Shown: in pieces, positions 47,912 through 59,040 of the stretch
Layout of the letters: the number at the start of each line of letters is the position of its first letter
How positions within the stretch are numbered: position 1 is the first letter of the stretch
Origin: Ampullaceana balthica
Taxonomy: Eukaryota > Mollusca > Gastropoda > Lymnaeidae
Reading direction: 5' to 3'
Assembly: GCA_944989445.1 (NCBI GenBank)
Contig: CALYLW010000016.1
Coordinates: 477,476-541,475, forward strand
DNA: 64,000 bases
Translations under genes and position numbers: made by a program
Notes under the pieces: model-generated
Database searches by the model: none
Told to the model about the DNA's origin: nothing
What the model saw: the letters and a program-made list of their open reading frames with translations, nothing else

Positions 47912-48262
47912 TTAATATTACATTTGCGATTTGCTAACGTCATGTCGATTATAGACAATACACACATTTTTCTTGAGGACTTTTGGTGCTCCCAAACGCT
48001 TGGTGCCCAAGACACGTACATTGTTTGCCTATATGTTAAACCAGCCCTGGGCACCAGGTAAGCACTGAGTTATTGACCAGTCCGTGATACTGGCAGTTCG
48101 AGACCATTGCGCCCAACCTTTTGAAGCTGGAAACAAGTTGGACAATACTTGCAAGAGATCAGTTGGCGGTGGTGATCTTCCTCCTGTCTCAGTCAAAACG
48201 TTCTGCCAGAGAGCTGATTCATCATCTCACACAACACAAGTGATTTAAGCACCAATTTGAAA

Positions 48263-48540
48263 TATGTTTAGATGTATCACACACATTTATGTTCGGGTGA
48301 ATCCCAGACATTTCTGTTCGGATGTATCACACACATTTCAGTTAGGATGGATCTTACACATTTCTGTTCGGATGTATCACATACATTTCTTTTTCGGATA
48401 TGTCCCACACATTTCTATTCGGATGTATCACACACATTTCTATTTGGATAAATTTCACACATTTCTGTTCGTATATATCACACACATTTCTTTTCGGGTC
48501 TATAACATACATTTCTATTCGAATGTATCACATACATTGC
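48263..48540 (+). repeat. About 25-bp minisatellite, about 11 degenerate copies
   Basis: Variants of ggatgtatcacacacatttc tgttc in tandem, directly upstream of gene B's last exon. Reading frames across it are artefacts because the period is not a multiple of three. Confidence 0.9.
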
Positions 48541-48635
48541 TGTCCCTTGATGGGGAAAAAAGACACGATGCTATTGAACCCGTCCTGTAGCTGCGCCTAA
48601 TAAAAATGTTTACCTGTTGTTACTATTCATTTAAG

Positions 48636-48802
48636 TGACCACCACTAAAGTCTGCGTCAAACAGACAACAGGCGTCGCAACCACAACAGGCGTCACACAG
48701 ACAACAGGCGTTACCAACATAACAGGCGTCACACAGAAAAAAGGCGTTACAAACACAACAGGCGTCACAAACACAACAAATGCAGTTGTTCTTAGTGATT
48801 AA
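48636..48802 (+). CDS. Gene B last exon: Thr-rich tail
   Basis: Acceptor catttaag, phase 1, stop TAA 48800-48802. It encodes MTTTKVCVKQTTGVATTTGV and further TTGV-like repeats (TQTTGVTNITGV...), ending AVVLSD. This mucin-like, Thr-rich sequence is likely O-glycosylated. It holds no hydrophobic segment, so neither a membrane helix nor a GPI signal is apparent. The 12-15 nt internal repeats (acaggcgtcacac) suggest growth by slippage. Confidence 0.8.
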
Positions 48803-49620
48803 GCTAACGATACTTCTTGCTTAATCTGCTTATTACATTTCTTTATCTTTCTACTAATGTTTAATATATATCCTATATTTTATCAATTTGAATTAATATT
48901 TAGAAACCCGTTTATTCAAAATTAAAGTTAATGGGATAAGAGCGTGTGGATATATATTGCTTGTACAGAAAATGTAGAATCTTCACAAACTGGGGTATAA
49001 AGTGTTAGATTTCTAAATGTTTGATCGCAAGCCACCAGCCAGTATTCGTTGTATCTAAATAAAATTTCTTCACGTTCACAACTTTCAAAACACGAAAATT
49101 ACAAGAAAAATGGTTCGTGCGCATTGTTATTTGAAGTCGACTATTTTTCAGGCTTAAAATTATTATTGTAAATAATCTAATATTTCCCATTACAATGTCA
49201 TATAGATTTGCCTGCTATGCTATAGTAACCTCGAACGGCCAGATTGGAAATATGGGGCAATGTAATGTAGAATTTGTTATAATGGCTTTTGATATTTCAT
49301 CTTTCCATTTGGTAGAGTCGCGGTATAAAAGATGCACTCTTTTTTGATGAGCGTTTTTTTTTAATGTCAAAGTAAAATGGATACACTCTGCTGACAAGCT
49401 ATACTGTTATTTTTATAAATGTAGTAGGACAATAAGTTTTAGAATACCAGAAATTATTTAGACGGTGAGGTTGTTCCTGAGTCACCTTGGTCAGACAATG
49501 ACGTAAATATTGCATTGATTTCACCCTAACGTCAATCATACCATGTTTAGGACACTACCTCGTTGAATTAGAAATGGTTTGAACACAATGAGAAATACTC
49601 TTCGTTATGGGACACACTTT
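48803..49620. other. Spacer between genes B and C
   Basis: No lectin or signal-peptide exon for gene C was found here. AATAAA at 49058 could end gene B. Confidence 0.5.
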
Positions 49621-49632
49621 TTTTTTCTACAG

Positions 49633-49773
49633 AGAATGAGTGTCCCTTAGGCTACGCGGGAAAAAAATGTAACTATCGTTGTCACTGCACAAACAAACTG
49701 TGCGATAAACAAGGCCGGTGCAGGCGGAACTCTAACTGTGCAGAAGGATGGTTTGCTTTGTCTTGTCAATACA
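49633..49773 (+). CDS. Gene C exon: EGF module 1 (8 Cys)
   Basis: 141 nt, phase 1-1. It encodes ENECPLGYAGKKCNYRCHC, CDKQGRC and NCAEGWFALSCQY. The donor CAATACA|GTTAGT is the first unit of a 47-bp tandem array. Confidence 0.92.
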
Positions 49774-50108
49774 GTTAGTACATGTTGATATGTGAACGTA
49801 TATAGTGTCCTGTCAATACAGTTAGTGCATGTTGATAAGTGAACGTATATAGTGTAGTGTCAATACAGTTAGTTCGTGTCTATATGTGAATTTATGTAGT
49901 GTCCTGTCAATACAGCCATTACACGTTTATATGTCAACGTATATAGCGTCCTGCCAATACAGTTAGTACATGTTGAAAAGTAAACTTTTAGAGCACCCTG
50001 CCAATACAGTTTGCATCTGTTTATATTTGACCGTATATAGCGTCCTGCCTATACAGTTAGTACATGATAATATGATAAAGTATATAGCGTTCCGCCATTA
50101 CAGTTAGT
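49764..50108 (+). repeat. 47-bp minisatellite overlapping a splice donor, 8 copies
   Basis: Units start at 49764, 49811, 49858, 49905, 49952, 49999, 50046 and 50093, an exact 47-bp register. Each begins TGTCAATACAGTTAGT or a variant. The first ten bases of unit 1 are the end of the EGF exon, so the array repeats the exon end together with its GT donor. Confidence 0.95.
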
Positions 50109-50290
50109 ATTGGCACGATGTTTCTAAGTGGTAACGCACTGGACTATCGATCCGAGGCAGATCCCGAGTTGCGGGTTGGGGCATTGTGCTGGCCACACAT
50201 TCCCCTGCTCGTTAGTGGTGGCTGAAAACTTGTGAACGCTTCATCACTTGCCCCATAGTCCGTCATGGACTGGAAAGGTGGTCATTTTAA
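50108..50290 (+). mobile_element. tRNA-like SINE of a second type
   Basis: Contains an A-box-like ctaagtggtaacgcactgg, a degenerate B box near 50165 and a body with ttcatcacttgcccc and gtcatggactgg, echoing the 1208-1508 family (catcacttgcc, gtcatggtctgtgg). Confidence 0.55.
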
Positions 50291-50436
50291 ATTTAGCTAT
50301 TACATGTTGATAAGTGAATTGTTTTTTATGCGCGGCCAATAGATTTTGTCCCGGATTATAAGTGAATGTTTGTTAATAGCGGAGAGATTTAATAGTTGGT
50401 AAATGATAAGGGAATGTTCGGTACTAGTTATTTGTA

Positions 50437-50560
50437 CTGACGAAGGCATTAGCCGAAACATCTACTTTCGTATTAGTCTATTGATATAACTTTAATTTAT
50501 TATTTTGATTACAACAATTTGTTTTAGTATCGTGTATTTTATTTAAAAAACTTTAACTCA
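50437..50560 (+). repeat. Dispersed repeat matching 287-410
   Basis: Shares gaaggcattagccgaaac-type and acaatttgtttt-type blocks with 287-410. Confidence 0.55.
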
Positions 50561-50576
50561 TTCATATTAAATATGA

Positions 50577-50832
50577 TAGATGGTCACGGGTTCGAATCCG
50601 TATGAAGGCAAGGGTTTGTTCCCGGGGCCTAGGGCGTCCCTGAGTCACCCCGCTCCGAATGGGTACCTAACACTACCTGTAGTTAGGCGGCTGGGTAATG
50701 CGTGGAACCCACAAAGCCGTGGCCTGTGAATGCTGCATCACTTGCCAACAGATCATTTGTCATGGTCTGTGGACGCAACTATCTTCTGCATAGAAGGAGC
50801 GTCTGTATAGATAAGATAAGAAGAAGAAGAAG
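50577..50832 (+). mobile_element. tRNA-derived SINE, 5' truncated
   Basis: Begins at the B box (GGTTCGAATCC), then follows the body of the 1208-1508 copy closely (for example gggcgtccctgagtcacccc) and ends in gatagataagataagaagaag. Confidence 0.88.
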
Positions 50833-51027
50833 ATATGCAAATACTTTAAATAATTTTCTTAATGTCTCTTTCAAGTTTAGAAAATTAAAGTTAGTGGTAT
50901 TTTTTTTTAATCCATTAAATATTTTCACATTAATATAGCTTTATTTTAAATATGTATTACTAATAAACTTAAGTATGCAGCAACTTTAAAATATTTGATT
51001 CACTTCAATGAATGTTTGTCCCAAAAG

Positions 51028-51177
51028 AGGATCTCGCAGCGTCAGCATTCATAGATAACCCCGTTCTAAACGACAACAACGACCAGACTTGTTACGAGCC
51101 GCCAAACAACACAGTCAACATCAAATTCAATGAGAGTTTTTACTTTACCTGGGCGAGAATTGTGTTCCTAGACAAAG
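51028..51177 (+). CDS. Gene C exon: galactose-binding-like domain 1, first half
   Basis: 150 nt, phase 1-1, acceptor cccaaaag, donor GTAGGA. It encodes KDLAASAFIDNPVLNDNND, QTCYEPPNN and FYFTWARIVFLDK. Same length as in gene A; F-T-W-A-R-I conserved. Confidence 0.9.
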
Positions 51178-51726
51178 GTAGGAATCATGTTTAAACATTT
51201 CAACGCCTTTTGAAAACACGGGTGGGGATAAGGCATAAAGAATTTAACACTATTTAATTTTTAAAAAAATAATTTTAAAATTAAAAAAAAACAACTCTGA
51301 CTACACCTTAAGCCTTAACTTAAATTATATATGTTTACGTTTGGTTGTTTAAGTAGCTTTTGATGAGAGTATTTTAGACCTCTTAATGTTTTAAGCTATA
51401 AAGTAAAGTCTTGCATTGTTTTAACAAAGCCCTACCAACAACTTCTTACAAAATATTATATACAAGTAGATGCAACTCAGAAATACATTTCTACATTTAA
51501 ACTATGCGATGTACTACGATAGAGTATCAATTAAAAAATCCAGGTATATTGGGACAATCTCCTTAAAAAAAGATCATGGCAGTGGTCACTGTGGCGAAAC
51601 TCGTTTACAAAACAAATTTCAACAAATATATTACACAAATATTTTAAACGCTAATCACATATTGACAAAACATTATCAAGCGTGTTTCACTAAAATAAAA
51701 TACATCTTCACATTAGGAACCTTGTG

Positions 51727-52430
51727 TATTAAAATATGAAGTTACCTATATTAAAATATGAAGTTACCTATATTAAAATATGAAGTTACCTATATTAAAA
51801 TATGAAGTTACTTATATTAAAATATGAAGTTACCTATATTAAAATATGAAGTTACCTATATTAAAATATGAAATTACCTAAATTAAAATATGAAGTTACC
51901 TATATTAAAATATGAAGTTACCTGTATTAAATAATGAAGTTACCTATATTAAAATATGAAGTTACCTATATTAAAATATGAAGTTACCTATATTAAAATA
52001 TGAAGTTACCTATATTAAAATATGAAGTTACCTATATTAAATAATGAAGTTACCTATATTAAAATATGAAGTTACCTATATTAAAATATGAAGTTACCTA
52101 TATTAAAATATGAAATTACCTATATTAAAATATGAAGTTACCTATATTAAAATATAAAGTTACCTATATTAAATAATGAAGTTACCTATATTAAAATATG
52201 AAATTACCTATATTAAAATATGAAGTTACCTATATTAAAATATGAAGTTACCTATATTAAAATATGAAGTTACCTATATTAAAATATGAAGTTACCTATA
52301 TTAAAATATGAAGTTACCTATATTAAAATATGAAGTTACCTATATTAAAATATGAAGTTACCTATATTAAAATATGAAGTTACTTTATTAAAATAGGAAG
52401 TTACCTATATTAAAATATGAAGTTACCTAT
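51727..52430 (+). repeat. 22-bp minisatellite, about 32 copies
   Basis: Unit tattaaaatatgaagttacc+ta, highly uniform across about 704 bp. The same unit recurs at 57525-57650 in the same intron. Confidence 0.97.
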
Positions 52431-52439
52431 AAACAATAT

Positions 52440-54740
52440 AATAGCCCATGTCATAGGTTGGAAGGAAGGATCCGTAGCGCTATGACGTCATTTTTTAGCT
52501 TATATTTATGTATATATATATACAAGGCGCGCAACAGGAGGTGGGCAAAATTCTAGAAATTCTAAAAGATTCTTTTAAAATATTCTATGACGTCATAGTT
52601 TTAGCTTATATTTTAATTTTGGAAAAGAGAGCGATGTAAAAAGAGGATTTGAGGATTTATAATCCCTATATATATTGCGCCTAAGCAAATCCGTCAGTGT
52701 GAAGCCCCTATGCCCGGTAACCCTTAATTTTTAATTATTTCTTTTTAATTTGAAAATATAGTTCTAAAATTATGATGGTTTTGGTTTCGAGATTAACACA
52801 GCGTGTGGTGTTTTGCGCCGTAAAATATTAAATAACTTGACGTCATTGTTTGAGTTTATATTTTAATTTGTGAAAAGGGAACAATGTAAAAAGACCAGTG
52901 CTTTATTAGATGTGATTGATTTTTATTTTTTGTATGTTAATACCCCGAGTTACGTGTGTGCATAAGTATGTGCGCAAGTGTGTTCGTGCGTGAGTATATG
53001 TGTGTGGATGTGTGTGCGTGTAAGAGTGTGATTTTATAAGTTGTGAATTAAATGTTATGAAACGGGTGTCATGCCTCTTACACGACAATGCTAAATTAGT
53101 TCTTCATTATTAAATGCGATTATTTTAGGAAGATTGCTTTCATAGATTATTAAGTGAAAATAAATATTGAAAATAACTTACCGGGTCTTTCTAATAAGAA
53201 ATTGGATTCTGTTGAATTATAATATGCACTGGGTTAAGATTGGGATTAATTGGTGACACGTGTATTTTTAAATTGAGGGAAACCTTTTGTGAACTTTTGA
53301 AGGGTATGTTTCAATAATAATACAACCAAAATCTGGGTCGAACTAATTTGATCTCAGTCACTGCCACTCACTGCTAACTTTCTTTTAAGCATAACTTGGG
53401 GTGACTTTTTATATTAAATTTTAAGTTCAATCCTTGCAAAATAACGATAGAAAGATATTTTTTATAAAAAATAAATTTAATATTAAATTGCATAAAATTA
53501 AATTTATAAAAAGGAAAATGTGCACGGAACTGCATTTGATGCATGTAACAAGTGATTTGAGATTTTTTTTAAAAAAACGATGGCACATGTTTTTATGTGT
53601 AAGATTTGTTTACCTTGGAGCTTACTTTATTGAGTGATGGTTTTGAATCGATTGCTATATAAACTGCCCTTAAGATAGGCCGTCTTGAAAGTGAACTCTC
53701 AAGGATTTTAAATAAGAAAATGGAATGTGTATAGGAGTTATATAAACTGTCGTTAGTGTGAGGCTAATAATCGGCTAATATTTTTATTAAGAGGGGCAAC
53801 TTTGAGAACTATTTGAAGGGTGCTTTTCATTTGTAGGGGCAGGAGTTAATAATATTACCGAACCCTGGGTGGCAACAACACTATTTCTTAGCCACTGATA
53901 ATATCCTTTTTGAAAAGCTTAAACTAAACCAGCAGGATAAATTTTAAGCTCAAACCTTGCAACTAAACATGTGTCTTCTTAACAAATAAACTTTATTCCT
54001 AAATCCTTCTAGCCTAGGCATCAATATTCACATACATATTATATATTTCAATTAAAAAAATATCAATGTGTCCTGAACAAAGGTCATGCATAAAATGTAA
54101 ACGAATGTATTTTGTGGATTAACGGGTAGACGAATGATATGGCTTACATTATTAAAAAAACGTATGTGGGATATTGCTAGAATACTGCGATGGTATGGTA
54201 TGTGCTTCGAGTATTAACTGTTGAGTTGTCAATTGGTGCAAGTGTGTGTGGGCGTGGGGAGTAGGTGGGCACGTGTGTGTTTTGATTATTTCTATGTCTG
54301 CTAATGTTGCATCGCTAGCAAGACTACCAGTAGTTATCTTCTTAAATTATTCACATTTGTTTGAAATTATGGATTGACACTGTTTTCTTTATTGTAATAT
54401 TATATCGGTTTTAGCATCAGAAAAGTGTGTCTTCCGCAGAATAAATTATATTGTAAGCTGGTTTGATTTTTGTGATAAATCAGTCATCATTATGCAGGCA
54501 AATAACGTTAAATTGCTTACAATTAAATTTATAAATACAAAATGCACACGGACCGGCATTTGATGCATGAAGAAAGGGATAAGTAAAGAAAACAATGCCA
54601 TTTTTTGTTAGGTTGGAGATTTATTTACCTCAGGTGCTTAATTAGTATACGTGATTTTTATTTCATGGAACGATTGCTCCATAAACTGCTCCAAAGTAAT
54701 AGATGGATTGAAAAAAAAATCGGAACTGTTAAAGACGAAA
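52440..54740. other. Intron of gene C, no gene seen
   Basis: AT-rich with a GT-rich stretch near 52950-53035. Two segments resemble one another (around 53520-53640 and 54540-54680, each with cggaactgcatttgatgcat-like sequence), suggesting an old duplication. No coding exon is recognised. Confidence 0.45.
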
Positions 54741-54742
54741 AG

Positions 54743-54743
54743 G

Positions 54744-54778
<35 letters not shown>
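54743..54778. repeat. (AT)n microsatellite
   Basis: AT run adjoining the left end of the 2.5-kb element copy 2. Confidence 0.9.
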
Positions 54779-54779
<1 letters not shown>

Positions 54780-54781
<2 letters not shown>

Positions 54782-57408
54782 AAATAGAAAAATACCCATA
54801 CTTTGTAGCGGGAGTGTGCTGACCCTTTATCCAAGTATTAGTTGATGGTTGATTACAATTTTTATTTGCCAAGTTAAATTTCAGATTCATCTATTTACAC
54901 GTAGTTAAAATCTTATGAGAAACAGAGATATGCCATTTTACCGCGTGAGTTGTTTTTACTTAATGCAGTGCCTTTTAACATAACCTTACTATTTAAAAGA
55001 TATAATTTATTAAATAATGATTCTTTCCGACCATAATAACTAAATTTACAATTTTATTCCCACTTGTACAAAATTAACATAACTATAGGTTTTCCGGAAG
55101 AGCTCTACCACCCTTGTCACTCAAAAATTTCATGTATAATTACGACACTGCATAGTAACACAATTGTAAATAATACAATATTTGTAACCGCGTCTATGAG
55201 ATAAAGAACATATGGCGCTATCCCTTAAAAAGGCAAAGGCTAAATAACTCATAGCGCCAATAAACAAAATTATAAATGTACTTTCTAAAATACGTTTTTT
55301 TTAAAAACGTCGTATTAACATTTAAAATGATATTAAGAAATATGCACACCATATTTAGACAATAAAAGATTATAGAAAGCTGGCCGCATAAAATAAAGTC
55401 TTGTTAAGTCCTCCTTTTGACGTATTCATTATTGTTTCAACAGGGAAATAATATTTAACATTTTTTTATGTCTCTCAATTTTACGATTTATATTGACGGT
55501 TTATAAGCAATGTGTATAATTTCAAAAAGGAATCCTTTTTTTTTGTTCCCTATAAATGTATAAATGTACTTTCTAAAATAATTTTTTTTAAAAAACGTTC
55601 GTATTAAAATGATATCAAAAAACTGTGAACACCATATTTAGACAATATAGAAAGCTGGCCGCATAAAATAAAGTCTTGTTATAAAGTAAATGTACTGGAC
55701 CAAAATAACTCCTCCTTTTGACGTATTCATAATTGTTTTCACATGGAAATAATATTTAACATTTTGTATGTCTCTATATTTTACGATTTATATTTACGGT
55801 TTATAAGCAATGTGTATAATTTCAAAAAGCAATCATTTTTTGTGTTCCCTATTTCGGATAAGGCATCATATTTTGTAAATTATATTCAATGCACACACAC
55901 ACACCAGATTTTATATCTGAAAAATTTTAAAAAATGGAAAAAAAAAGATTCAACCGTCTATTAATAAGTGCATCTTTAAAATAATTAAAAGGCAATTTTA
56001 GAAATGGCCTATGCTATTCTGAATACAAAGGAATGAACATAAAAACATATTCAATTCGCAATTCATATTAATTAAGCGTTTTCAGGATAACTTCATTAAA
56101 TTTAGTCAAGTTTTGTTAATAAATTCGGTATCGAAAGTTTATAATGTATAGTGTATATAAAGCTTAAGTAAACTGTTTTAAAGTGTAAGTTTATTTGACA
56201 TAGGCCATAACTTTCAACATAAAATAAACTCGCTTCATCTATGGTTTTTAATTAAATGTCGAGTTATGGATTAAATTTTTAAAAATCCCAATTTTATTCT
56301 TTGCATGTAAAATATTAATACAATGCATCGTGAAAATAATTAAAATTAAAATACTTTAAACGCATATGTAATATATAAAGCTCAGTTGATATTTTTATGT
56401 TTGTTTGTTGGTATCCATTAAAGAAAGGCCACTGCTTTGTTGACATTTTTCCAAAAGATATCTGCTACTGTCGTCACTAAAACAGCTCTTATATATTTAC
56501 GACACTGCATCGTAACACAATTGTAATTAATACAATATTTGCAACAGCGTCTATGAGATAAAGATAATAAAGATAAATAAAGAAATTATGCTATATTCCT
56601 AATTTAAAAAAAAACAAAAAACAAATTAATTTTATGTTAAAAACGCATGTGAAACCATGACAATAATTGATTTTTAAAAAATGGCCTATGTTAATCCATC
56701 ATCAAAGGAATGAACATAACATATTCAATTCGCAATACAAAATAATTATGCGTTTTCAGGATCACTTTATTTAGTTTAATCTACTTATGTTAATAGGTCC
56801 GGTAGCCTAAGTTTAAATAGTTTGAAAAAAATACTGACACAATTATTACATAAATAGTTTTTTTTATTAAATGTCGAGTTATGGAACAGAAAATAATTAA
56901 AACAAATTCGCAATTAAATTTAAACGTGTAAACAATTAAATATAATGCATCGTGTGGCAGTTGTAATTAAATATGTTTACGTGTCTATCTAATATATAGA
57001 AAGTAACAGTAAAGAAAATGACAATTCTTTGTACTACACAGCTCAAATTATGAAGCGTACGCGTAAATGTGCACACCGTAATTAGACATAATATATTTTG
57101 AATGCGCAGCGCTGAAAATAAAGTATTGGGGAAAGAAAACGTCACCAAAAGTAACTCGCTTTCAACGGCATTTGAACGTCCGCGTAAATTTGTTCAATAC
57201 AGAAATAAGGTTAAATTTTTTATTCTTTGTCTCTGCATTTTCTGATTATTTAATTTACGGCATTCGGTCAAAAGGGACAATTACAAAAACTAACTTAAAA
57301 CCACCTTCACGGTAAAAGGAACCGTCCTGCCAAATTTGGTCCCCGTCCGTCATTTGGTTTTTCCGTGATTGTCTAACAGAAAGTGGAAAAAGTGAAACAT
57401 ACAAACAG
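54780..57408. mobile_element. 2.5-kb non-coding element, copy 2
   Basis: Same block order as 20070-22616, from aaaaatacccatactttgta to gtgaaacatacaaaca. Differences: an internal tandem duplication of about 300 bp (around 55250-55560 and 55560-55900) and loss of about 150 bp near 56823 that copy 1 keeps (about 21800-21970). No long reading frame. Confidence 0.8.
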
Positions 57409-57454
57409 TTTAATATTTCGTATTTATCAAACAAGGATAAGTTTTTTGGGCTTT

Positions 57455-57525
57455 TTACCCAAAAAAGTGGGGCGCCGTAGGCGCCCTACAGCCCATGTGG
57501 GCGCCGTAGGTGCCCTAAAAGCCCT
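57455..57525. repeat. GC-rich palindromic patch (GGCGCC repeats)
   Basis: Two copies of ggcgccgtaggcgccct-type sequence in an AT-rich intron, just before the 22-bp repeat units resume. Confidence 0.65.
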
Positions 57526-57650
57526 AGTATTAAAATATGAAGTTACCTATATTAAAAAAAATGAAGTTACCTATATTAAAATATGAATATAACCAATTAT
57601 AAAATATGAAGTTACCTATATTAAAATATGAAGTTACCTATATTAAAATT
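57525..57650 (+). repeat. 22-bp minisatellite, outlying partial array
   Basis: Five or six units of attaaaatatgaagttaccta as in 51727-52430, with some disruption, about 85 bp upstream of the exon at 57735. Confidence 0.9.
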
Positions 57651-57734
57651 AACAAAATAATGAATTTTAAAAAACTTAAAAGCATGTGAAGTCGTTATTA
57701 ACAATTATTAGACAGTTTCATTGTTGACAAACAG

Positions 57735-57920
57735 AGAACGTCTCGGATATCATCATAAGTTATGACACCATCGACCGTCTGGTCAAGTGCAGTAACACAC
57801 GGGCAGTTGAGGAGCTCAGCACTAAGTACGACGTGTACTGTGTGGAGGACATCACGCCATCACAGCTACGCATCACCTGGACGGGAAGTGGACAGCTCTG
57901 CTCAATATATGTCAGCGGAG
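57735..57920 (+). CDS. Gene C exon: galactose-binding-like domain 1, second half
   Basis: 186 nt, phase 1-1, acceptor acaaacag, donor GTTAGA. It encodes ENVSDIIISYDTIDRLVKC, KYDVYCVED and GSGQLCSIYVSGG. It has all three cysteines of this half; clearly GC-richer than the intron. Confidence 0.92.
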
Positions 57921-57999
57921 GTTAGAAAGCGTCTTAACGTTAGTGAAAGGGATGTAAGTTGGGGAAGGGGCTGCAATCTGGCTGCGTAGAAAATAATCT

Positions 58000-58180
58000 G
58001 TATAAATATATAACACGCCAGAGCAAGAAAACGCATGCAAACAGGCATGACGCAGTCTTTATACAGAATACGCCAAAGCAAGCAAGACAATCCACCCTTG
58101 CTTGCCAACAAGGTCTATAAATAGAATATGCCAGAGCAAGAACGACGCAGGCAAACCCTTCCTTCCCTTGCCTGCCCATC
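58000..58180. repeat. Degenerate repeats of gccagagcaag and tgcttgcc
   Basis: Motifs such as acgccagagcaagaa, atgccagagcaagaa and cgccaaagcaagcaa recur about every 55-60 bp. No family assigned. Confidence 0.5.
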
Positions 58181-58240
58181 GTTGATCTCTAGACATGCGC
58201 ACTGCGGTTGAGCTACCAATGCCCCTAGTGTTATATCATT

Positions 58241-58626
58241 AAACAACCCTTAAAAATAAAGTTTATGACTATAAATCCCTTATATATGAAACGTAGCTAA
58301 AAGTATTGATTATATTCAATATAACGCGCACCGCTCGACAGACCCCTAGTGACTCGCGGAGGTTAACTATTGCAGACGGCTACACAAAATTACTACACAT
58401 GTTACTTAGAGATACATAGAGATAAGCTAAAATTCATTAATTTAATTACGGTACATTCAGTCGATCTGAAATTTTTATACATTGCATTGTTAGGTGACAC
58501 GAGCCTATGTGCAAAATTTCAGCTCGATAGAATTATGGGTAGTGGGTTATTTTTTACTTTTGTTTTTTCAGTGGGCAGGACCAAGAGATGACGACAAGAC
58601 GGTGAAGTTAATATAATGGATTTAAT
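58241..58626 (+). repeat. Dispersed repeat with AAATCCC ends, copy 3
   Basis: From taaatcccttatatatgaaa to taatataatggattta. It carries the core aatttaattacggtacattc and agctcgatag; same family as 29510-30013. Confidence 0.75.
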
Positions 58627-59040
58627 AAACAACCCGTAAAAACAAAGTTTTTGAATATAAATGTCATATATGGGAGACATAAATAAAAGTATTGATTATG
58701 TTCAATATAACACCCACCGCGCGACACACTAGCATAAACATGTAAAGACTGAACAGGACTGAACTCGCCTTGCTGTAAAACACGGGGATGTGGTCATCGA
58801 AGGCAGGAGTGAACATCCAGTAAACCGAGGAGGTCAACTCTAGCAGACACATGCTACTTAGAGATAAACTATAAATTCATTAATTTAATTACGGTACATT
58901 CGATCGATATGAAATTTTGACAAATGCGTTGTTATATGACACAAGTCTATGTGCAAAATTTAAGCTCGGTAGGATACGGGACGTGGGTCATTTTTTACTT
59001 TTATTTTTCCGTGGGACCACAACAGAAAGAGAGACCGGAC
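58627..59040 (+). repeat. Dispersed repeat, copy 4, cut by a LINE
   Basis: Tandem to copy 3. It follows the same order of blocks and stops at about 59040, where LINE sequence begins. Confidence 0.72.

Larger units (their letters stand above)
46008..48049 (-). mobile_element. hAT-like element copy 2, with a nested MITE
   Basis: Left end CAGGGCCGGATTAAGCC, right end GTTAAACCAGCCCTG; flanks GGCTGCAG and GGCACCAG match at 6 of 8. It shares blocks in order with 42672-44030. It lies between the two stalk exons of gene B, where gene A has its transmembrane exon. Confidence 0.72.
24007..48802 (+). other. Gene B: lectin-EGF-galactose-binding protein with Thr-rich end, apparently secreted (13 coding exons)
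   Basis: Thirteen exons join from ATG 24007 to TAA 48800-48802 in one frame of 570 codons, with every phase matching. Order: signal peptide, short N-terminal exon, C-type lectin-like domain, EGF module, two galactose-binding-like domains, second EGF module, short Thr/Ser stalk, Thr-rich tail. Unlike gene A it lacks the furin-type linker and the transmembrane exon. Both EGF modules have six cysteines instead of eight, and three further cysteines of the galactose-binding domains are gone. The introns are inflated by transposons; the 27809-35631 intron holds two nested hAT elements. A possible poly(A) signal AATAAA lies at 49058. Predicted to be a soluble recognition protein; function is inference. 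It may also splice past its last exon into the exons of gene C. Confidence 0.85.

Noticed and set aside
48264..48600. Open frames with HISVRMYHIHF-type repeats
   Set aside because: They run across the 25-bp minisatellite; no splice or domain support.
57902..58179. Cys-rich minus-strand frames
   Set aside because: They come from degenerate repeats of gccagagcaag and oppose a well-supported exon of gene C; no secretion signal or conserved spacing.
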